A DNA stretch of 64,000 bases from Sipunculus nudus (lineage: Eukaryota; Annelida; Sipuncula; Golfingiida; Sipunculidae), in NCBI GenBank assembly GCA_026874595.1, contig CM049318.1, forward strand, positions 55,815,250 to 55,879,249, written 5' to 3'. A program made the translations under genes and the position numbers. This document shows positions 10,301 through 21,543 of the stretch, piece after piece. How positions within the stretch are numbered: position 1 is the stretch's first letter; the number at the start of each line of letters is the position of its first letter. The notes below the pieces were generated by a model, which saw only the letters and a list, made by a program, of their open reading frames with translations, made no database searches and was not told where the DNA came from.

Positions 10301-11640
10301 CCCTTTTCACGTTTACAAATGTTTGTAGTACATGCCTCTGGTAATGTTGATATATTTATATTATAATTCTTGTCAGGGCGACCGATAATGATAACAATAA
10401 TCAATCGCATTGATTCTTGTCAGATTCTTATCACATCTGTCCTCTGGATCGATTGATATGTTTGCACTATATATCACACCAGCACTTATATCCACCCATG
10501 TGTGTGATCACATATGGATGTACAAAGTAATCATGTAAAACATATGACATTTAAATCATCTGCCAGGTTGCATTTTTAAATAATGAGACAATTAATGGCA
10601 TAAATATGTATTATATTATAAAAAACCAAAATGGAGATGTCACTTTGTTGGAAAATGTAAAAAAGGGAACACAGTTTAAAAAAAAATGTTGATTATATCT
10701 TCCTTTAAATTTGGGTTGGGGTCCTAAATCTGAGTTTTTCCTTACCTCATTTCAAATCCTTATTTAATGCCTTATATTGAATGTGCTAAAGAGTGTGAAT
10801 TTGTACATCCTAAGTTTATCTGCGGAAACTGAACTGTTTGTATAAATTGTCAAGTTCCTGTCCATTTTTCCAAGTTTGCAGTTTTCTTTTTGTCATGATG
10901 TATACATCTCTATTTTAAAGTTATATCAATAAATTAGTCTTCATCAGATGAATAATTTATTTTAAACACACTGGTACATCATGTGATCAATTTTGCAATT
11001 ACTTATACATTATGAGTATGAAAATGTACGTTTAAATCTAATTTTACAATAGAAAAGATCAAGTTCAATGTTAACCTGTATGTAAGAGGTCTTGGGTTAG
11101 AGAGAGAGAGAGGGTCGTTATTTAACTGCTTCCTTTGACCTTACCATATACGGATATAAATGATTGTAGTGAATATACTTTTAAAAGACGAAACAAAAAT
11201 AAAATATACGATATGTTATAATCAAAGTATGATCCGTAGGGTATATTTTATATGCATTTGTTACAATGTGTACAGCGCATTATAAACTGAGGGTTCATCT
11301 TTCTGTAATGTTTAATGTGTTATTGTGTCATTTTATGATATATTTTCTAATTTGTCAAAGGAATAGACATATGAGCATGTAGTAGTCTTTTACTTAAAGC
11401 ACGCGCCCCCTTATATTGACACATCAAGTGGCACTAGTTTGTTTTTTTTGTATTTCATACGCTAGAGGAGTGACTCACAATGACTGCATGGAGTGCTTTT
11501 ACAGTTCTTATTTAGATTTTTCACATTGACCATATTGGCGTTATTTTTATATGACATGACTAAGACAGGCCAAGCTGGTATGAACAAAAAAAGATATGGA
11601 ACGTTGTTAACATCATCCTAAAGAAAGCTTAGAATGGCAA
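7349..11640. other. Non-coding spacer, no gene supported
   Basis: No convincing coding exon. It holds a poly-G run at about 7831-7840, a short CT-rich tract at about 8292-8313, a TG run near 8318 and a 14-base A run near 9047. Frames such as 8698-8958 lack any family resemblance. A CAATCAAAA-type box lies near 7518, upstream of the S8 locus, but a promoter cannot be claimed. Bases 9430-10150 look slightly coding-like in short bursts but have many stops and no recognisable domain. Confidence 0.5.
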
Positions 11641-11839
11641 TGATCTCCGGCACATTAATACTGATAAGCGGCCAAACACTATGCTGATGTTTGCCTTCAA
11701 CTGTCTAACAAATTTCCTTCGTCCATGTAAAGTTTTGAAATCCAATCACAGCCAAGTAACATTGAATTTAATCTCATAACTTCCTCTCTAATACAGCAGT
11801 TACTACGAAACCTGCCTCTCGAAAGTAAAATATATGCCA

Positions 11840-12195
11840 ACGGCATATATTTCAAACTGGTTAGAAAAGCCTCATATATATTATGCGTCAGCTTAGCCAC
11901 TTTATTTGATCGGTGGACCAGGAAAGCTACAATCCCAACTGACTGGAAATCCGCAAGAATCACTCCAATACACAAAGGTAAAGAACCCAAAGAAGATATT
12001 TATAATTACGGGCCTATTTCTGTTTTTCCTCATTTAGCATGCATATTTGATAAGGTTCTACATGCTCAAATTTTATACCACTTAAATCGGCATGACATAA
12101 TAAATCATGATCGATCTTTTTCCTTGAATCAAAAACCTTCGACTCAAACAAGTTTACATGAATTTGTTGACAATTGGCTCCAATTAATCTATATA
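11840..12195 (+). mobile_element. Relic of a non-LTR (LINE) reverse transcriptase
   Basis: Read in frames broken by a few shifts, the plus strand gives LFDRWTRKATIPTDWKSARI, TPIHKGKEPKED, NYGPISVFPHLACIFDKVLH and, later, a QKPSTQTSLHEFVDNWL segment. These match the N-terminal reverse-transcriptase motifs of jockey/CR1-type LINEs (WK-x-A-x-IPI-K...NYRPISVLP...FEK). The catalytic YADD region and the endonuclease are absent, so this is a dead fragment. The flanks 11640-11840 may belong to it but are too decayed to assign. Confidence 0.75.
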
Positions 12196-13090
12196 TTAAT
12201 AAATAGCGTAGGGCGATATTATAATTTTCCATATCTCCTCTGATATCACCTTACAGATTACCGTGGTTTTCGCCATACATAATCTCCGGGTTTGTCCGAA
12301 CAGATTCCACCCAGTTGTATTTGCAATATTTGCGTATTGCTTGCATAATTGATAATTTTAATAATTGCTTCCCCGCAGGTGCTTCTTTTCTTTGTGTCTT
12401 CGGGACCGGTAACACAGTGATCATAGAGTTAGTGATGGCGGGACATTGTTTTACTCCCGGGGCCCTATCTGGGGTTTTCCTACATTTCGTGGTAACCGGC
12501 CCGAAATAAGCCCCATTGGCGATCCCTTCTCAAAAGGGGGATCTTCGGAAGAATTGTTTTGCAGGCCTTCCTGCGGATGTGGGGGGGGGGGGGGGAGTCG
12601 CACGAAGAGGGCTTCTTCCTGCCACTTCCATGACATATCCTAATATGCTTGCATGCACATTTTCCGGTCGCAGAAATTCGTTATGGTTATACAGTCGCAC
12701 GAAATCCAGGGCCTTGCATGGGATAGAGGTCCTTGACAAAAATTAAAAAACTCATGTTGGTCCACTATGTAACAGATATAAGGGAAATGTTAACCAAATT
12801 CACGTCGTGGTTGGCACAGTGTGATGTGTACACATGTGAAGTGCACCACCAAAGTGGTAAGCACCAAAGTGGCAAGCACATAATATTGACATATGTTTTG
12901 AAAATCGAGATTTTTTCTCATTACTGCAGTAACAAATGTAAAATTCCTGTAAAAATGTAAATTTAATACGATTGTACTGGTATTTGATTCTTTTACATGC
13001 ATGTGCCATCTCGTTTCAATAATATTGAAATATAATAGTTATAGTTTATATATTTATAGTTTTGTTATTAAAGACTTCGCCACCTAAGGG
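12196..13090. other. Spacer with homopolymer run
   Basis: No gene seen. A poly-G run lies near 12580-12596. A 12-base CACCAAAGTGG-type motif is tandemly doubled near 12844-12872. The overlapping short frames on both strands around 12446-12746 are chance. Confidence 0.5.
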
Positions 13091-13096
13091 TAGTTT

Positions 13097-13232
13097 GTTA
13101 CACTAACGCCGGTTGTCTGGCCTCCGGGTTAACCTTAGTATTTACGGTCGTTACCGCTGTGTGTGTTTGCTTGGCATTATAAAAGCTTTACATTGTTGTT
13201 GTCTGTCGTGGTGGCAGCGGGATTTAGCCCAC
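13097..13232 (+). other. Possible LTR end and primer-binding site of a retroelement
   Basis: Starts TGTTACACTAACG, has a TATA-like ATTATAAAAG near 13176, and is followed by TGGTGGCAGCGGGAT at about 13211, which looks like a tRNA-primed binding site. A gag relic starts about 150 bases downstream, as expected for a 5' LTR plus leader. No second LTR was found, so the boundaries are guesses. Confidence 0.35.
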
Positions 13233-13387
13233 GTCATCGGCACACAGAAGACTCTTTATACCAACAGTCCCCCCTTGTAGCCCACAAGAGCTCGGATCAG
13301 TGAACATTCAACCTGAAAAAACAACCTGCCAAAAGCAAGTAATATCGCCCACCTCACGTCACTCGAGTTCCCGCTTTAAGTTAAAGC

Positions 13388-14232
13388 ATGGCAACCCCAA
13401 GAGCGCCGAAGCAATGGCAATTGACTAAAATGAAAAAGTCAATACTTTTGAGAACTGGTAACAAAACCAAACCTACATACTGTCTTTAGATAAGAACTTT
13501 GCACCGTTCTAAGGAGATGTCACGTGGCAAAAGAAAACAGCATCTGACCAAAAAAGAGGTTTCAGTGATGACGGTAATGCACCTGCCGACATTAGACTAA
13601 CCGCAGCATAGAAAACAGCCCATTTAGAGCTTATGCTGGGACAAATTGCAAATTACTGCACTGTAATTTCACGAAACTCCACCATTAAAGGACCAACCTC
13701 TCTCAAAGGCATTTGGTACTTAATCAGACAACATAACGGGTTCCAGTCTACAGACTCTTATTTCCTTGATCTGGTCAAATGTAAGGTTATCACCTGACGA
13801 ACGCCCTGAGGACTAGTATCAACGTCTCATGGCATTCTTCGAGGAAAATCTCATGACAACTTATTGTTGCCTCACCCACCATGGAGCCAGTGTCTCCGAA
13901 GATAAGGATTTAACCCCAACACTGGAGAATACTGAAGCTGAATTATGGCAGCAACTCATCCGTGCTGGTTTGCCTCGCTTAGTTAGAACAGAAATATGCG
14001 TCTGAGCTCAGAAATAAGTCATTGGCATCTCTCGAACCCAATATATCTCAAGCATTGTCTTCCCTCCTAGACGGGTTACGCACTATTCAGGATACCAGAG
14101 TCATGGGCACGGCTACATCGAATGCCCACACACACAGATTCCTGCCAAACAACAGCTCACGCCCTGCATTCGTGAAGCGAAAGTCATGTGTACTGTGCAA
14201 AACTGCAAACCAACCTTTTACATCTCACGTGA
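13388..14232 (+). pseudogene. Decayed gag of an LTR retrotransposon
   Basis: Starts MATPRAPKQWQLTK and continues in shifted frames through FENWKQNQTYILSLDKNFAP, LELMLGQIANYC, ISRNSTIKGPTSLKGIW and QHNGFQSTDSYFLDL. These look to me like capsid-type gag segments of Ty3/Gypsy-like elements of marine invertebrates. The 3' part (frame from 14022) has NISQALSSLLDGLRT and a zinc-knuckle-like CVLCKTANQPFTSH. At least three frameshifts or stops make it a pseudogene. No protease, RT or integrase follows, because the satellite at 14233 begins immediately. Confidence 0.7.
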
Positions 14233-16125
14233 TACGGGTAACCCTAACCCTTCAGGCATGGAAAACTCCAGTAAGTGTTTCTCAATTTTAATATTAATAT
14301 TCGTATATCCATGATACGGGTAACCGTAAGCCTTCGGACATGAAATACTCCAATAATTGTTTGTCACTATTAATATGTGCTAAATCTGGGATACACGTTA
14401 CCCCAACCCTACCTACAGGAAATACTCCATTTAGTGTTTGTCACTGTTAAAATGCTCTATATCTGGTATACAGGTCACCCTAACCCTTTGGGCATGAAAT
14501 ACTCCAGTAAGTGTTTGTTACTTTGAATATTTGGTATATCTGGGATACAGGTTACCCTTCAGGTGTGAAAAACTCCAGTATGTATTTGTCACTATTAATA
14601 TGTGACCCTAACCCGATGGGCATGAAATTTGTCGTGTTCATCACTATTATATAAGGTATATCCAAAAACAGGTTACCCTAACCCTTCGGGCATGAAATAA
14701 TCCAGTAAGTGTTTGTCACTCTTAATATATGCTACATATGTGATACAGGTTACCCTAACCCTTCAGGCATGAATACTCCAGTAAGTGTTTGTCACTAATA
14801 TTAATATATGCTATAGTCAGGATATGGGTTACCTATCCATTCGGTCATAAAATATTCCAGTAAGTATTTGTCCCTTTTAATATTTGGTATATCTGGTATA
14901 CGGATTACCCTAACCCTTCGGGCATGAAATCCTCCCGTAAATTTTTGTCAGTATTAATGTTTGGTATATTGGAGGTACGGGTTACCCCCTGGGGCATGGA
15001 ATACTCCAGTAAGTGTTTGTCACTCTTAATATATACTATATCTGTGATACGGGTTACCCTAACCCTTCAGGAATGGAAAACTCCAGTAAGTGTTTCTCAC
15101 TATTAATATTAATATTCGTATATCCATGATACGGGTTACCGTAAGCCTTCGGACATGAAATACTCCAATAATTGTTTGTCTCTATTAATATGTGCTAAAT
15201 CTGGGATACGGGTTACCCTAACCCTACCTACAGGAAATAGTCAAGTTAGTGTTTGTCACTGTTAAAATCTGCTATATCTGGTATACAGGTTACCCTAACC
15301 CTTTGGGCATGAAATACTCCAGTAAGTGTTTGTAACTTTGAATATTTGGTATATCTGGGATACGGGTTACCCTTCAGGTGTGAAAAACTCCAGTATGTAT
15401 TTGTCACTATTAATATGTGCTATATCTGGTATACGAGTTACCCGAACCCTTCGGGCATGAAATAACCAGTAAGTGTTAGTCACTAATAAATATATCATAA
15501 ATGCATGATACGGGTTACCGTAAATCTTTGGACATGAAAACTCCAGATTTTGTTTGTCACTATATACATGTGCTAAATCTGGGATACGAGATACCCAAAC
15601 CCGATGGGCATGAAATCTGTCGTGTTTGTAACTATTAATATAAGGTATATCCAAAAAACTGGTTACCCTAACCCTTCGGGCATGAAAATCTCAAGTAAGT
15701 GTTAGTAACTATATAAACCTTTCAGTCATGAAATGCTCAAGTAAGCATTTGACACTAGTAATATGTATATATATATGGTATTTCCGTGATAGAGGTTACC
15801 CTATAAAATATGGTATTTCCTGGATAAGAATGACCCTAAGCCTTCGGACATGAAGTATAAATATTCATGTAAGTATTTGTCACTATTCAGTTAATATGTG
15901 CTATATCTGGGATACGAGATACCCTTACTGTAGGGGCATGAAAAACTATGGTAAGTCTTTGTCACTATTAATATTTGGTATATCAAAGATACAGGTTACC
16001 CTAACCCTTCAGGCATGAATCACTCCAGTAAGTGTTTTTCACTCTTAATATATGCTATATACGTGATACGGGTTACCCTAAACCTTCGGGCATGAAAACT
16101 CCAGTAAGTGTTTGTCACTATTAAT
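14233..16125. repeat. Satellite 1: about 75-bp tandem repeat with telomere-like core
   Basis: Roughly 25 diverged units follow one another. Each has a core GATACGGGTTACCCTAACCC, then CTTCGGGCATGAAATACTCC, AGTAAGTGTTTGTCAC and TATTAATATNTGGTATATCTGG-like parts. The unit length varies around 70-80 bp. The TTACCCTAACCC core resembles two degenerate copies of the animal telomere repeat (TTAGGG on the other strand). Short reading frames inside it are repeat artefacts. Confidence 0.9.
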
Positions 16126-16139
16126 ACGTCACCGCCATA

Positions 16140-17905
16140 GCACAGAATGTCCCAAGCAAATTATAAGGAGATCGTATTCAGGGTGTGTCACAAGATTGTC
16201 ACTGTCACAAACATGTCGCAAACATGGCACAGACTTTCCCAAGCAAATTTACAAGCAAGTATAAAGGGTGTGGGTCACAAGATTGTCACTGTCACAAGAT
16301 TGTCACAAACATAGCATAGACTTTCCCAAGCAAATTTACAAGCAAGTATAAAGGGTGTGTGTCACAAGTTTGTCACTGTCACAAGATTGTCACAAACATG
16401 GCATAGACTTTCCCAAGCAAATTTACAAGCAAGTATAAACGGTGTGTGTCACAAGATTGTCACTGTCACAAGATTGTCACAAACATGGCATAGACTTTCC
16501 CAAGCAAATTTACCAGCAAGCATAAAGGGAGTGTGTGACAAGATTGTCACAAGATTGTCACAAACATGGCATAGACTTTCCCAAGCAAATTTACAAGCAA
16601 GTATAAGGGGTGTGTCGAAAAAGGTTGTCACTGTCACAAACATGTCGCAAACATGGCACAGACTTTCCCAAGCAAATTTACAAGCAAGTATAAAGTGTGT
16701 GTGTCACAAGATTGTCACTGTCACAAGATTGTCACAAACGTGGCATAGACTTTCCCAAGCAAATTTACAAGCAAGTATAAACGGTGTGTGTCACAAGATT
16801 GTCAGTGTCACAAGATTGTCACAAACATGGCATAGACTTTCCCAAGCAAATTTACCAGCAAGCATAAAGGGAGTGTGTCACAAGATTGTCACAAGATTGT
16901 CACAAACATAGCATAGACTTTCCCAAGCAAATTTACAAGCAAGTATAAACGGTGTGTGTCACAAGATTGTCAGTGTCACAAGATTGTCACAAACATGGCA
17001 TAGACTTTCCCAAGCAAATTTACCAGCAAGCATAAAGGGAATGTGTCACAAGATTGTCACAAGATTGTCACTGTCACAAGATTGTCACAAACATGGCACA
17101 GAATTTCCTAAGCAAATTTACAAGCAAGTATAAAGGGTGTGTGTCACAAGATAGTCACTGTCACAAGATTGTCACAAACATGGCACAGACTTTCCCAAGC
17201 AATATACAAGCAAGTATAAAGGGAGTGTGTCACAAGATTGTCACAAACATGGCATATACCTTCCCAAGCAAATTTACAAGCAAGTACAAACGGTGTGTGT
17301 CACAAGATTGTCAGTGTCACAAGATTGTCACAAACATGGCATAGACTTTCCCAAGCAAATTTACCAGCAAGCATAAAGGGAGTGTGTCACAAGATTGTCA
17401 CAAGATTGTCACAAACATGGCATAGACTTTCCCAAGCAAATTTATAAGCAGGTATAAAGGGTGTGTGTCACAAGATTATCACTGTCACAAGATTGTCACA
17501 AACATTGCATAGACTTTCCCAATCAAATTTACAAGCAAGTATAAAGGGTGTGTGTCACAAGATTGTCACTGTCACAAGATTGTCGCAAACATGGCACAGA
17601 CTTTCCCGAGCAAATTTACAAGCAAGTTAAAAAAAGGTTGTGTGTCACAAGATTGTCACTGTCACAAGATTGTCACAAACATGGCATTGACTTTCCCAAG
17701 CAAATTTACAAGCAAGCATAAAGGGAGTGTGTCACAAGATTTTCACAAGATTTACACAAGCATGGCATAGACTTTCCGAAGCAAATTTACAAGCAAGTAT
17801 AAGGGGTGTGTGTCAGAAGATTGTCACTGTCACAAGATTGTCACAGACATGGCACATACTGTCTCAAGTAAATTTATAAGCAAGTATAAAGGGTGTGTGT
17901 CAGAC
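16140..17905. repeat. Satellite 2: about 87-bp tandem repeat with higher-order pattern
   Basis: About 20 units of the type CACAAGATTGTCACTGT + CACAAGATTGTCACAAA + CATGGCATAGACTTTCCCAA + GCAAATTTACAAGCAAGTAT + AAAGGGTGTGTGT. Some units differ by gain or loss of a GTCACTGTCACAAGATT block (about 17-18 bp). Specific unit variants (AAACGG start followed by an ACCAGCAAGCATAAAGGGAG unit) recur at about 16436, 16777, 16945 and 17286, a higher-order arrangement. Full units are 87 bp, a multiple of three, which makes spurious long frames. Confidence 0.92.
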
Positions 17906-18430
17906 TATGGCTAGCCGTTGTCCGGTGAACCATCCCTAACCCCTACCACCGCCCCTATATCTTTCGACAGGGAAAGGGGCCCTGTGTGAAGAGGGTTGGG
18001 GAAATGGAGGTAGTCCCGAGATCTCCGGGTTTTAGATAGTATAGATACATCCGCTTTTGGCATCTTCAAAATGTAGGATGTGCAAAACGGAGAAATATGA
18101 ATCATGGACGGGAGGGAGAGACATACAGACAGAGGGACAGACACTCCAAAACTAATCCCATCCATGGTAAGCATAAGAGCAAGCACTGACCCAAATATGT
18201 GTTAGTTTTCAGTGTCCCCTGAAGGTGTGATCATATGTCATTGTGGCTATTTTAATTTCATTCTCCCCTGAAGATGTCACTACATGTCATAGCACTTTTG
18301 ATGTGTTTTAGTTTTTATTACCCCTGAAGATGTCTCCACATGACATAATTTTTGTTGGGAAATTGGAACCAAAATATTTTTGTTTATTGTTTTGGAGCTG
18401 GTGACACTCCGAAACCAATCCTAAGGAAGG

Positions 18431-18500
<70 letters not shown>

Positions 18501-19080
18501 ATATGGTTACCCTGAGAGAGGGAGAAAGAAAAAAACACAATGAGAAATGGAGAGAGAGAGAAATGGGATAATGGTTTTCAAATAAGACTTATTATACACA
18601 TTATCTTTATTTTTTCTATAAACTTTTATGATTGTGGTTCAATTAACAAGTGAAGTAACAAGAAGCCGCACTAACAGGGCGTGTTTCCCCTGTAATAGAG
18701 GATGTATAGTTTCTCATTCCTGTTACTGCACATAGTTGCTGAACATAATTTAACATATGTTACAACTATATGTAAAGGAGGATATAATTTAATAACCAAG
18801 AAATATTTATGAAAGGAAAATATGAAACATTTGAAATAAACAAATCATGTTTTTGACTACTTTTGAATAAGGAGCCAAAGGAATTATAAAATGGTGTAAT
18901 GAACCATTCCGACAAACAAGCAACGCATATTTTAGTTCTGTACACAATAAACAGAAAATCATGGACTGTCATTTATGGCGTCTTAATTGTCGTATCAATA
19001 AGCAAATAGCCGGTGGGTCATACCGCTAAGCTGAAATTGACATACAGGTGATGCATGTATTAATTATTAATGTTATGATC
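17906..19080. other. Spacer with (TA)n microsatellite
   Basis: No gene recognised. A long TA run lies at about 18431-18497 and a GA-rich stretch at about 18546-18561. CCCTGAAGATGTC-type motifs near 18220, 18267 and 18321 look like a small decayed tandem repeat of about 50 bp. Confidence 0.6.
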
Positions 19081-20530
19081 ATGGGGAAAATATTGAAGGA
19101 ACCGTGACCTAATTTCATATTTCCAAGGATATTTGCCCAGGACCTCCCAGAATGTCATGTCAGAAAATTCTAGGCCTATTCGACAAACTGTGTGCCTGGT
19201 CTGTCTGGGTGCTCAAACTCATGTATTTGGCCATTATGTCGCAGAATATAGGTCACAATGACCTAAAATCAGTTTTCCGAGGAGATTTGCCTGGAACCTC
19301 CCTGGATGTTGCCTTAGCAGATTCTAGGAGAAACAGATACAAATTGTACCCATCTGACATTCAGGGTGCTGATAAGACACCATAACATATTTTCACAAGG
19401 AGATTTGCCTCGGACTTCCCTGGATGTACAGTTAGAAGTTTCTGGTTATAGCCAGCTGGGCTAAAAAAAGTTCAAAATATACTTCAGCACCGATGCCACA
19501 TAATGAACACAAAAATGACGTTGTAATGCTTGTGAGTCATATTTGAAGGAAAAAGATACTGTACTTCAAAAGTTACGGGGTTCACAAAAATCCTATACAT
19601 CAGTGTATTTGACCTTGAAGGGCAAGGTCAAGGTCACAATTTTTCAAACTCTTGCGACAATTTTTTAACTGACATTTGTCTTTTGGATGTTCAGAAGGAT
19701 ACATTTATCTACTTGAGAAACGTTTTTATAACCAAAATTGGAAATATTCAAGGTCAAGGCCACTCTCACAGTTCAGGTCCTGACCCAAATTCCAATCTTT
19801 TTACTCGATCATATCTATGCATATGCATAATATTAAATAAATGTGTCCATTGTTTACCTATATTGCTCACAGTTCTGTCAAGTGTAAATATTGGCTGTAT
19901 TAAAAAACAGGAAAACAGGAAAGTGATACTAGGTGACGCCAATAGCCTCACGTACAAGGCAAAGTTATCTAAGATCTTCGGCCATCTTTATTTATTGACC
20001 AATCTATGCATCCTTTCTTTAGATATTTAAGATTTTGAATGATTTTCACCAAATATTGAAATATTTAAGGTCAATGACACTCTCATAGTAAAGGTCATGA
20101 CCCGAATTTAAATGGATGTAATGCCATTACCCATAACTACGGCAAATCTGTATTTTGTGGCAATGGTTGGATATTAAAAGACGCTAAAACAAGAAAAAAG
20201 GAGAATAGATGGCGCCACCATTCTTACGTTCAAGACAACGCTGTCAAATATCTTTGATCAACCTGATTTTTTTACCAATCCATGCAATATTTCTTGAGAT
20301 ATTTATGATTCTGTGTTATTTTCACCCAAAATATACCTATCCAAGGTCAAGGTTTCTCTACTTATAGAGGTCATGACCCCATTTCAATAGACTTCGTCCT
20401 CTCACCCATAACTATGCACAAACAACGTTTGCTCAAGATTCGTGAAATATTTTTTTAAGTTTTAAGATTTATCTACGTCTGGGGCGGGACCGTGCTAAAA
20501 CCATATATACCCGCTTTCGTCTGGGATACA
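19080..20530. repeat. Dispersed repeat block of the GGTCAAGGTCA type
   Basis: Two sub-blocks. 19090-19450 carries repeated AGGAGATTTGCCT...CCTCCCTGGATGT motifs, also seen at 49530-49710. 19600-20460 carries repeated AAGGTCAAGG...AAAGGTCATGACCC motifs with CCATCTTTATT and GCCACCA-type spacers, also seen twice at 47650-48330. Each has about 300-bp internal repetition. No intact coding frame. Family unknown to me. Confidence 0.7.
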
Positions 20531-21504
20531 ATTATTATTATCACTCTATATGTATGAATTCTTTGTACTTTAAACAAAGCTTAATGATACAGGAATTTAT
20601 GACTTATGATATACTGAACAGCTGTGCTGTAGTCTCATCCACGTTTTACCTGTCCGTCCAAATCCGAGTTCAATTTTGTGCACTATAGATTCGAGTCCTT
20701 GAGGTACGTTTTACTAATACCATGGTACAATATAGCCAGGGAGTGGTACAACTGTTTAGTTCTCGCTTGCTTTAATATTCCTTTTGATCAATATAATTAG
20801 TTTTAAAATATATGTTTGCGAGCTTTTTTAAATCTTATTCAATACTATGTTTATAGGGCATTGCTCTTTTAAGCATTTCTGTATCATGAGTTCATAACCA
20901 GTGATTGTGGGATATCGCATGTTTTCCATCGCTCGGTCATTTTCCATCTCGCGAGCTGTAAGACGGACCAGTGTTGTTAGTTTAATCTGCTTGAATTTGT
21001 TTGTGCGGAGGCCCTTAAATTTAAACATTCAGTTGTGACACACGGATTGATCTGTTGGAGGTGAAGCATTCATTCATATACACATGTATACTGATTTGGC
21101 TTCAATGCGTGTTTACAAAAAGAAATAAGTGAGTTTGGGGATGGTCTCAAACACTAGTTCCTATTAAGGCATGAGACACGCAGGTGGCGGAATGTACTCA
21201 GTTGAACAAGTTTGGAGAAAATTGTACACTGGCTTATTCACACGTGCTAATAATATATAGAGCACAGACAGAGGGGTCTAATTTTGGAATGTCATTGAAG
21301 AAACATGATACATATTTATATTTATATTGAGGACACAAGTTTAATCTAAGATGTTATCGAAACCGTGAAATACATATTTATAGGCCGTCATTGTTAAAGT
21401 GTATGCTTCCATTGTGGTTAGATAAATGCAAAGGATCCGTTACATGAACAGAGGTTCATCATTTTGTTTTCCGATTACTTCGGGCAAGTGCAAACCACCC
21501 AGCT

Positions 21505-21543
<39 letters not shown>

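Noticed and set aside
12446..12746. Overlapping short frames on both strands around a G run
   Set aside because: Low-complexity artefact. No splice sites or family match, and all frames are open only because of base composition.
14233..16125. True telomere or chromosome end
   Set aside because: Only about two degenerate hexamers occur per 75-bp unit, and unrelated DNA continues on both sides.
16357..16911. 184-residue plus-strand frame of 29-residue repeats
   Set aside because: It lies entirely within satellite 2. The 87-bp period keeps a stop-free frame by chance, and unit-length variants break it.
14233..17905. CRISPR-like look of regularly spaced repeats
   Set aside because: Units are contiguous, spacers are not unique, and the DNA is clearly eukaryotic. 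These are satellites.
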